Shown here: positions 55,501-64,000 of the stretch, piece by piece
Position numbering within the stretch: position 1 is the first letter of the stretch
Layout: each line of letters opens with the position of its first letter
Assembly (NCBI GenBank): GCA_964036155.1
Contig: OZ038422.1
Location: 8,579,201-8,643,200 of the forward strand
Direction: 5' to 3'
Origin: Diploscapter coronatus
Lineage: Eukaryota; Nematoda; Chromadorea; Rhabditida; Rhabditidae
Length of the DNA: 64,000 bases
The notes under the pieces: generated by a model
Databases searched by the model: none
What the model saw: the letters and a program-made list of their open reading frames with translations, nothing else
What the model was told of the DNA's origin: nothing
Translations under genes and position numbers: made by a program

Positions 55501-56639
55501 AGAAAGAAGAAAAGGGGAACGTTCTCGTTTTTGACTGGAGCAGATTTTCGAGTTAGAGTGCGACTTGTGTTATCACATGTGTAGGGGAGCTCGATAAGAA
55601 AATGAAGAAGAAAACACATCAAACCTTCAATTTCTTGATGCACCCAGTGTAGAGCTGCTCGAGATTGATGGGAATCGCGTGAACAGTCGGCTTGACGCGA
55701 GGTTCACCGCGACGACGGCGGCCACCTGCAAATTATGCACATGAATGGCTGAGTATCGAGTCAAACAACAGCGCTGACACGAGTAGAAAAAGCTAATTTG
55801 TCAATCAGCTTCCAACTTTTCTGGTAACGATAATACACATTAGTGTCGCCGGTCGAGAATGTTCAATGAAATGCAAAATCAGTGAACTTTCTTGGCACGA
55901 CAAGCCTCCTATTTCTCAAAAACAAGACAGAAAATTTCCTCTTACAAAAAAAAGTCCTATTCTTAATTTTCCTTGTTTATTTTTTTTCAAGTATAATGCT
56001 TACCAAAGAACATGTCGAAGATGTCGAACGGATTGTGGAAGTCGCCGCCCCCTCCTCCGCCCTGCAGAGCCTCCTCGCCGCCCTCGTCGTAGATCCGGCG
56101 CTTCTTCTCGTCCGCGAGCACTTCATACGCCTGCGAAATAACAATCATAAAATTGTTACGAAATAATGATGGAAAAAAACTATTCAATTGAACAAAAAAT
56201 CTTTGGGAAAAGTTGAGAAAATAATCTTGATGCGTTTTTTCTTCTTCAATTTTTCCTCGTATTTTCTACCTGGGAGATGAGTTTGAACTGCTCGGCTCCT
56301 TCCGGGTTCTTGTCAGGATGGTATTTGAGGGCCAACTTCCTGTACGCCTTCTTCAGCTCGTTGTCCGTTGCACTCGGAGTGACTCCTGAAATTTCGAAAG
56401 TCACATGAATTCATTGAAATAGAATGCAGAGAACAGGAAGATGAAAGTCTTGAACATTTTGAGAATTTTGACAAATTTCAACATTGTATAGTGAAAATTA
56501 TACTGAACAGGCTTGCAACGATATTCTTCAGTCCATCTTGTTGAAATTCTTCAACTGATATAAATTGTTTAAAGATGCCGTTTCTTATCTTTGAAACAAT
56601 CTTACCGAGCAAATCATAATACTTGGTTTCCTTGACCAT
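52521..56639 (-). CDS. dnj-12: Type I Hsp40 co-chaperone (DNAJA1/DNAJA4 type), farnesylated
   Basis: Cytosolic J-protein that stimulates Hsp70 ATPase and delivers clients. A 388-residue model (human DNAJA1 397) from 11 minus-strand exons: 56606-56639, 56270-56385, 56004-56130, 55625-55725, 55010-55110, 54554-54671, 54171-54305, 54070-54126, 53459-53614, 52966-53056 and 52521-52651. J domain (1-68) with YYDLLGV and the HPD motif in [13 protein letters not shown]; a Gly-rich linker then [13 protein letters not shown]; a zinc-finger region with four CxxC units ([29 protein letters not shown]); C-terminal domains with [19 protein letters not shown] and [17 protein letters not shown]. It ends CQQS, a CaaX farnesylation signal as in DNAJA1. 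Introns 7 and 8 have GC donors (AAG|GCGAGA, CAG|GCTAGT). The symbol is by similarity to C. elegans and could instead be another DNAJA paralogue. Confidence 0.95.
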
Positions 56640-57596
56640 TGTCGAAAATGTCGAACACTTTGAAGACGATCAGAAGGATGAGCTCCAAATGGAGAGATGC
56701 GAAAAGCAGGGGAAAATGCTGAAACGAATAAGTTGAAAAACGGAAGGAAAAAAATTCGAGAAAATTTGCGAAATTCGGGAATGGCATAATGAACGAAAAT
56801 CGATTTCTAGCAAATATGAAAAGAATTTTACAAGTGACTGAAAGCCGATCGGTATTTTCTTCTAAAAATCGATAATTGAGCTTTAAAATGGTGACGAAAA
56901 ATTGAGGAAATTCGTAGACATAATTAGGAAATGACGAGGTTCGATTTCTGTCGAGAATATTCCTCTCTTTACTCTCTCCACTTGCCATTCAATCGTCTAA
57001 CTCTCTCGCTCGAAAAGTGTGCAAGTCTGACGCATAGAAATACCTCACTAATGCGCATTACGTTTCAGCATTTCAGGTAGGAATACTGAATTATTTGCCT
57101 TCCTTTCGAACCTTAGATCATTATGGAAAAGACACACCCTTCGAACATCAAAGGGTCAAACTTCTTTTCCACAAAAATGTGAAATTTCAAAATTGAAAAT
57201 ATGTCAAGGGCTTTTAAAACCTATAAAATCTTAAATTTCGTAAAAAATCGCAAATTTTATTCCTTCAATTCAACAGTGATAAAATAGAAACAAAGAGCAT
57301 AAAAATAGTTCAAACGAATGGGTGGAAATGAGAATTGGTTGAAGCATTGTCTGTTGTTTTAATCTGATTTGCAAGAACATTTGAAATCCTAGAATGGCGA
57401 TGAAATAGAACGAGATTCAATCAAGATAAATATCAGCTGTGTGAGCAATCGACCAGTCACTGTCACCTTTATAGTTTGCATATCTTTTACTCCTACGCAA
57501 GAATCTGGAGAACTTAATGAGGGTGGCGGCAGCAATACTTGGTCGCTTTTAAAGAATCAAAAATGACTGCCATGTGTAATTTTCCAATTGAAAAGC
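56640..57596. other. Intergenic region BARD1-DNAJA
   Basis: 957 bp between the DNAJA start and the BARD1 stop (both minus). A minus-strand AATAAA near 57256 probably serves BARD1. The 124-codon minus ORF reaching up to 56988 continues the DNAJA frame region but has no domain. Nothing else is seen. Confidence 0.55.
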
Positions 57597-60500
57597 CTAA
57601 TATGGTCTGATGAGACGGAACATGAGAATGGCGTCGATGAGCCACGTGAGAGTGCCCAGACCGACGTTCATTCGGGGATTCATCTGAAAATGGCACTGAT
57701 TTTCCAATGGTGACAGAAATTAATCAATCACTTTTGCAATAATCAAGAGAAGGAATCAATGCAACTCATAGTTGACATTGTCTACTTGGTTCATTTTAAA
57801 GATCTAGAAATTAAATTTCTGATTGCAGAGAGCTAAATTGACTCGACGAAATTTCGAGTCTTATGAAATTCAAGCCAATTGCCTCTCAACTTCTTTCGTT
57901 TAGAATTACTACAAAGGAAATTGCTTACATTTCTGGAAGACAGGGCGACGTCGTAAATGATGATATCGTTGGGAATCTCCTTGTTGTGGAAAGGGGGAGG
58001 CCTCGAGTCGGTCAGGCTGAATCAGATTCTTTGGGTCTTATGTATTCTACACCCACTTTTTTTTTCTTTTCCCCTACTCTCTTCAAAAAATGGGCGTGGA
58101 CTACAAAAGGTCTGGTAGGTTGCAGGAGCGAATTTTACGTTATGGCTTTACCATGAATAGAGATTTGTTTAATTCTAGGCTAGGCTAGAGATACAAAATT
58201 GTGGGGAAAATACTATAAGGGGTAGGTCGTATGGAGATTCGGATTGAAGTCTTCCCTAGCCTCTGATTACAACAATTGCCTTACCTGATAGAAGCAGAGG
58301 ATCGATTGAATGAGGACTCGGCTCGAGACGCTGAGGAAGAAGGCGGATGAGTCCCCTGCATAACTATGCCTTCGCCCAAGGAGACTAATTCGCAAACAAA
58401 GTTGTAGTCGTCTACAAAGAAGTTGGTTCTCAATGAAATCAAAAGAAATGGTTGATTCTCTTTAAGTATCAAAGAAGATGCTCACATTTCTCCTCGTATC
58501 TGATGACAGAGGACGGGAACTTATCGTGATGGAAGTAGAAATGCATGCCACGAAACAATTTCGGAGTCTGAAATACTATCCATCCGTTTTTCATTAAAAT
58601 TCCGAAATATGTTCAGATGATTTACTGGGTTTAAGGAAAATGAGAATAAACCATTTTGAAAGGTGAACCCTTGTTGACTGATGAAAAACACTTATAATGA
58701 GATGAAGATAAGCATTTTTTCAGAAAGATCTTAGAGGGTTCAATGTTTTCCGTCTTTTCGACTGTAATACGAAAATATCAATCCAAAGGATTGCTTGTTT
58801 AGGAAATAATCCGACCTTCTTGAGATGACATCGCTTCCATTCTCGAATAGTGCCCTTCTTGCCGTCCTCATTCGCGACAGAATCGCACTCGAATCTGCCG
58901 ATTTCCTCGATGAATTGTCTTTTCGCCAGACATTCTTTGATCCAGCCGACTTGCACAATCGGAATACCTCTGCAAGTAAAACTTTATTCAAAGTCATAGA
59001 CAGGAGGAAAAGAAGAATGTCTGATTTGAGTGTGCAATTTTACTCTATTGGCAAAATGTGTTTGCAAGAACACTGAAGCGAATTGAAGATATCTCATTGA
59101 AAAGTGCATGCCAACTTATGAGGTGAGGTAATGTTCTGTTCTGAAAGACGGTAAACTATGGTAATTCTTCAAAGTAGTGATGTGTAAATTGGGTGAGCTT
59201 TTCAAAAGGTCTTAGATGTATTAGAAAACTACAACAAGATTTTCTCGTGCAAAGGTTATATTTGCAGCTAAATAAAAATCAATCGTTTACTTCAAAATGG
59301 CCCTGAGCACAGACATCCTCATGGGGACAAATCCGTTCTCATCGGTTTTCACGACCAAATGAGTCATTCCTTGGAAATTCGAGTCGCAGAACTTAAAAAA
59401 TGTTGAAATCATAAAGTGTCGAAGAAAAAAAAACTAGAAAAATAACCTCAATGGCTCCGTATCTGGCGACTCGTCTCATCTCCGATTCGTTCAGAAGGCC
59501 TTCGCCCAACAGAGCGACGCAGTAATTCGAGGGACGTTCAGGGAGAATAGCTGAAATCAAGAAATTTTATGCCATGGAATGCAGCTGTAATTCAGCATAA
59601 GCTGTTTGATTTTCACTAATCATCTAAAAAATCATGGAGGATGAAATAAAAAAAAAATTATAAAATCAGCAGATAGAATAAGGGCACTCACAGGGCTGTC
59701 TGGGATAGGTCTTGTAGTAACTGAGCAGTTTGACCATCGGCCTGTTGCCCTCGGCACAATTCTCCGGACTTTTGCCGAAAGCGTTCTTGATCTGGAAGCA
59801 TGAAGATTAAATCCTGTTCCTTCAAAAGTCCATCAAAGTTCGAAGAATGTCTTACTTTCCTGTCAGCCCCTTTGGACAGCAACAGTTTTGCGATCTGTTC
59901 TAAGCCGAGGGAAATCGCTGCGTGCAGAGCTGTGTTGCAGACTTCGCCACCTGAACGAGCAAGTTTTAGTGACAGATTGTCAGTGGCAAAACGAATCTTT
60001 CCTCTCATAAAACTGGCTGTCAGGAATAGTTCGAAGAAAGATTTTCTATCTCCACCTCATGAACTTCTCTTTTCTAACTTCTGTCTTTTCCGGTATTCTC
60101 AAAACAGAAAGCAGATAATGGAGAGAGAACATCTTTCTCAGAAATATTTCGCACGTTCTCACTCGTGAGGATCATTTCTTAGCATCATCAATAGTATTTG
60201 ATGATGCTGAATGAAGATAAAACATACAGACGGCGTTGATCATAGCGCCGTGACCGATGAGCATTTCTGCAATGTCGGCGTTGTTGGCAGTGACGGCCAG
60301 ATAGAGAGGAGTCTGCAGCTGACTGTCAAAGGTATTGAGATCCGAGGAGGATTTCTGAAAGAAGAAAATATGAGAAAAGATGCAGATTTAAACTTCATCC
60401 AAAAACGCAGCATGGCTAATTCTGTGAATTTGAACATCTAAGTGTATGCTTAGCATTCATCAAAAACTGCGAAAGAAACTATCATTTCCTTGGGAATAAA

Positions 60501-63500
60501 TCTTATAAAACTCACAGCCAATTCAGCCTGAATTCCGTTGATGTCTTCGCGCGAAATAAGACGGAAAATTCGAGGCTCGTTCGCCTGAAACATGCACTGA
60601 TAAAATGATATCAACATGTTCAAATCACGTTTGAATAAACTTCCAGCGGCCTATTGTAGTATTCGCCCTCAATTTTTTCTCTATACTATTTCTCAAACAA
60701 TCGAGCGAATACTACAATAGGCCCTTCCAATTTGCAAGATTCTCAGTAAGTTATTATGCAATGAAGATCGACTTATCATTTACATATTTGTTAAATCTTC
60801 ACAAAAGTAAAAGAGGAGAGCGAGAAATGGGGTCAATTAGAAGAGTATTCAGTCATGAAAACTACATTTATTTTTACCTGACTCTTCCTCCTGGTCTTGA
60901 TAACAGGAGATTCATCGATCATGAGCTGTGGGTCGATATCTTTGAGCATTGTTTCGAAGGGCCTCTTCCCAGCCGAATTCTTCCTTATTATGACGGGCGT
61001 TTTCTGGAAATCGCTCTCATTCGAGGTCGAAGCCGAGCTGATCGAAAGCCTATCATTCCCTTTCTTCCCGCTCCCGCCACTGCCCTCATCACTGCTGAAA
61101 ATGACGAAATTTCATGTGATTGTCGATTGGGTATTCGAAAATCTCGCGACATCGAAACTTAACAAAATAGTATGCAGGGGTAGGAAATGAAACGGTAGAG
61201 AGAGAACTCTCGCTCTCACATAATATTTGCAAGTTAAGAGGTCGCAAGATTTTCAATTTATCATTTTGACTTTCTCGTTCATCGTGATTTAGAATGCAAC
61301 TGACTATTCTTCATTTTCACTTCGAAATTAGGAAAATATAAGAACGGAAATAAAATAAATGCGTACTTTTGTTAGAAACATTGCGAACTCTCCATACCTG
61401 AGTGTGATAGTCGGAACACGATTCTGCACTCTGTCACCCTCTTCATCGTCATAGCCCAATTCAGGCGAAGGCGTGCAGGAGGCGATTTTCTGCGTTTGGC
61501 AGAAATCTCCAGCGCCATCCTTTGCAGACCTGCCATGCAGAGAATGATTGGAGGGGTTGCATTTAAGCGGGGATAACTGAAATTTTCCATCATTTCAAAT
61601 TCATTATTTGTTTAAGGAGACTTCCAGCATCATGATGATCAATCACTTTTCACACACCAACTCAAAGCGAAGAGCATTGAAATATCGGAAGAATTCTATC
61701 TAATCTTTGTTATTGTTTCTTATGTCTCGGCATGATAATTATTATTTGACAGAATGATGGAGTTTTTTTTTTAGAAAAGAAAGAAAATAAAGATAACTTT
61801 CCTCCTCTTCTAACTTTTAAGTTGGGTTGGAATGGTTGTAGGTCTAATTATTGCACGAATGTTTTATTAGCTGGTTATTAGTCAGGCCATCCCAATATTG
61901 CTAACAATATCGGAGTTTATAAAGGACGGTTTAGCCATTCGTTTAGGGCTTTCACGAAGGAAATTAGACGATTAACTTGCCCAGATGTCCAGACTGGGTG
62001 ATTGAAAAAATGAAGAGATTATTTGAAATAAAAATTCATGATAATAGAATGACTGCCCACCCTTGCAGACTGTCTCAGAGTGGCGTGCTTCGAGTTTCCA
62101 GGAGTCTGATTCGACTTTTCTCGATTGGAAGCGAGGAATTTGGAAGGAGTATTGGCTTGGACGGTGGTGGTGAGCGGCTCGAGATGCCTCAGTATGAGGG
62201 GAGACTCGCCCAGCTCGGGGGACATCGACAGACTGTCATCGTTCGAATTCAGTACCACCACAGAATCGTTGCTGGAAGAAAAGTCAAATCAATGACGAGA
62301 TTCTCATAGGATTTCAAAACTGGTTAACGGGGCTAGTTCTAACAGGAAATCGAAAGCGATTTTAGTAGACGCTTGCTTGAAAGGTTACATAGGTGCAATT
62401 TTCGAAAGATGATTGTACTTTTCTCCAAAAAATAACAATAAGATATTGTTGTCAAAATGTGCGACCATTTTTAAAACTATTTTCGACGATTTACTTACTT
62501 CTCTTTAGCAGTCGATTGCTCTTCAATCGAAGTGTCTGTATCGACTTCTTTCTGATTCAAAATCCTTTTTCGCGAACAACTCGCCTCTCTGCCGGGTGTC
62601 TTGTTAGAGGTCCTGGAAGAAGTTTAGATTCACATTTTGGAATTTTAACAGAACTATCATTGATTGTTCATCCGAAAACTCGAAAAGACGAATACTAAAT
62701 GAAATCACGAATCGACGAAAATTGAAGAAACCAGATCCTGTTGCCGAAGTCATTTTTTCTGCTATTTCTTTGTGCAAATGTAATTGGAATTGATGATTAA
62801 GTCAAGCTTGGAAAATTGCAAAAGAACAACTACTCGAAAAAAAGTAAAATTGATGAAAGTAACCTCTTGGAGGTGGAGCAGTCGGTCTCGGCATTAGGAG
62901 TAGATGGATGAACGTCGGGCAACGGGGCCAATCGCTGTGTGGCGAAGAATTCCTCCACGTTCCTGAAACGGCAAAATACTTTTCATAAGTTGAATAGTTG
63001 CCTACTTTTTCCTTTTGATTTCGACATTCTCTGGATCGTTTTCGAATTCGTCCGCTTCCTTTGCCAACCCCTCCAACATTCGCTGTGTCTGTGCGGGAAG
63101 TTCCACTCGACCGCCTTGCTTCTTCAACGCATCGTCGTACTGAAAGCGAACAGCTCAAATGAAATAATAATGGATTTGATATTGTCAACGCGCAAAAGAG
63201 GTTAATAGAACATAGAAGAGAAAGCATACTCTGGCAACTATTCTATGAAATAGTGTGTTCAATTGAGAAGGTAAGCACCTTTTCCCTGCGTACTCTAGCC
63301 GCCGATGACCTGCTTCTTATTTGTCACTAATAAAATGCGTCGCTGTATTCTATCAGAAACTTTTTTACTCTTCCAAAATCGTAAAATTCAGATAATTTAT
63401 TCTCTAACAAGGAATGACTACGTTTAGGATACAATAGTGTGGATATTTCTATGACAAGATTATCGTACTCATCGCTAGAATTCGGCGCTGGAAAGAGCAC

Positions 63501-63913
63501 GCTCCAATGAGAAATAAATGTTATCTTTCCTTTCGCCCGTTATTGGGAAGAGCAAAAAGAAAAGTAAAAACTCATTTTGCATTGAAGTGATCTTTCCAGC
63601 AGTGAACACGATGGTCTTGTTTGGCATGTCCACTCCTTTTTTCAAAAAATATTCCTTTTCTGGCTTTAAAAAATAAAGTAAATAGAAGAATCTTACTTCC
63701 TGGAGAAGGTTGACGAATCTGTCGATGTTGTTGGAGAGATTGGCGAAGAGATTCGACTTGACGATCTTGCCGGCACCAGTTTCGACAGGATAGAGACAAG
63801 ACGGACAGAGGATCTCCGAGTAGTTCATTCCGTCGAAGGAGCGAATGCAGTCCCAGCAGAACACGTGCTTGCACGAAGTGCCCAAGTGCTGCAGCTGATC
63901 TGTCGGAGTGCGG
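57597..63913 (-). CDS. brd-1: BARD1 homologue (RING, ankyrin, BRCT), 5'-truncated by the window
   Basis: Partner of BRCA1 in the nuclear ubiquitin-ligase heterodimer that acts in homologous recombination. The window holds 748 codons in 17 minus-strand exons, from 63697-63913 to 57597-57683, in phase. The first exon starts inside the RING: CKHVFCWDC..CPSC gives the distal zinc ligands; the first CxxC pair must lie upstream of 64000. A long Ser/Thr-rich linker follows (63139-60878). Ankyrin repeats are in 60228-60354 (TPLYLAVTANNADIAEMLIGHGA), 59856-59950 (TALHAAISLGLEQIAKLLLSKGA) and 59692-59791. Tandem BRCT domains end the protein: MTHLVVKTDE, VQVGWIKECLAKRQFI, TPKLFRGMHFYFH, PNDIIIYDVALSSRN and GLGTLTWLIDAILMFRLIRPY. 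This order is unique to BARD1. The exon near 61398-61519 uses the acceptor GCAAAG; the weakest junction is at 62061. C. elegans BRD-1 has the same architecture. Confidence 0.93.
60648..60723. repeat. Perfect-arm foldback in a BARD1 intron
   Basis: GGCCTATTGTAGTATTCGC (60648-60666) and its exact inverse GCGAATACTACAATAGGCC (60705-60723) form 19-bp arms around a 38-bp loop in the intron 60585-60877. It would form a strong hairpin in either DNA or pre-mRNA. Probably a recent tiny MITE. Confidence 0.8.
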
Positions 63914-64000
63914 CTGAAATCGCGACATAAAATCTCAATTGATAGGGACTGGCAAAGATACGGCTTTTCCTGATCATGGCAATAGATTTCACGGCATTTC

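Noticed and set aside
63914..64000. Possible upstream BARD1 RING exon with cysteines (CREIYC)
   Set aside because: No GT donor ends it in phase and a clean TTTCAG acceptor at 63914-63920 marks this as intron; the true first exon is probably outside the window.

Overview
The window looks like a nematode nuclear genome (phylum Nematoda, probably Chromadorea). The sequence is AT-rich. Genes are compact and very intron-rich, with mostly 45-500 bp introns, extended TTTCAG-type acceptors and little polypyrimidine tract. It contains a nematode-type Srh chemoreceptor and an MSP-domain gene, and several start codons lie just behind a splice acceptor, as expected for spliced-leader trans-splicing. I could not identify the species. 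Gene models were built by hand: each open model has exon lengths summing to a whole number of codons, and most splice sites are GT-AG.

Layout. 1-12 kb (accessory): an srh-type GPCR gene on + split by a TA-flanked MITE, further foldback elements, then an MSP-domain membrane protein on + whose last 3-kb intron holds a 1.2-kb satellite. 12-40 kb, all on -: VPS28, endophilin A, a 6.5-kb gene-poor purine/pyrimidine-biased stretch, EIPR1, TMEM161 and a 36-exon BIG/ARFGEF Sec7 exchange factor. 40-46.4 kb on +: mitochondrial ribosomal protein S6, a stand-alone orotate phosphoribosyltransferase and THOC3. 46.7-64 kb: RPS26 (-), TMEM107 (+), an unrecognised protein (-), a DNAJA-type Hsp40 (-) and a BARD1 homologue (-) that runs off the right edge.

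Functional themes. BIG/ARFGEF, EIPR1, VPS28 and endophilin are all membrane-traffic genes (Golgi Arf activation, EARP/GARP, ESCRT-I, endocytosis) in one co-directional block. MRPS6, RPS26 and the snoRNAs serve ribosome production. THOC3 serves mRNA export, OPRT pyrimidine synthesis, BARD1 DNA repair, and TMEM107 the ciliary transition zone.

Most interesting result: introns 1 and 3 of the RPS26 gene each carry a structured RNA on the sense (-) strand. Each ends in an H/ACA-type hairpin plus ACA box, and the distal pocket carries the U17/snR30 signature (AUAUUC and AAACCAU). The two copies differ by compensatory changes in their stems, so these are probably two U17/snR30 18S-rRNA-processing snoRNAs. 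Also notable are several GC-AG introns, a BIG protein lacking its C-terminal ~400 residues, and a set of inverted-repeat elements in introns.
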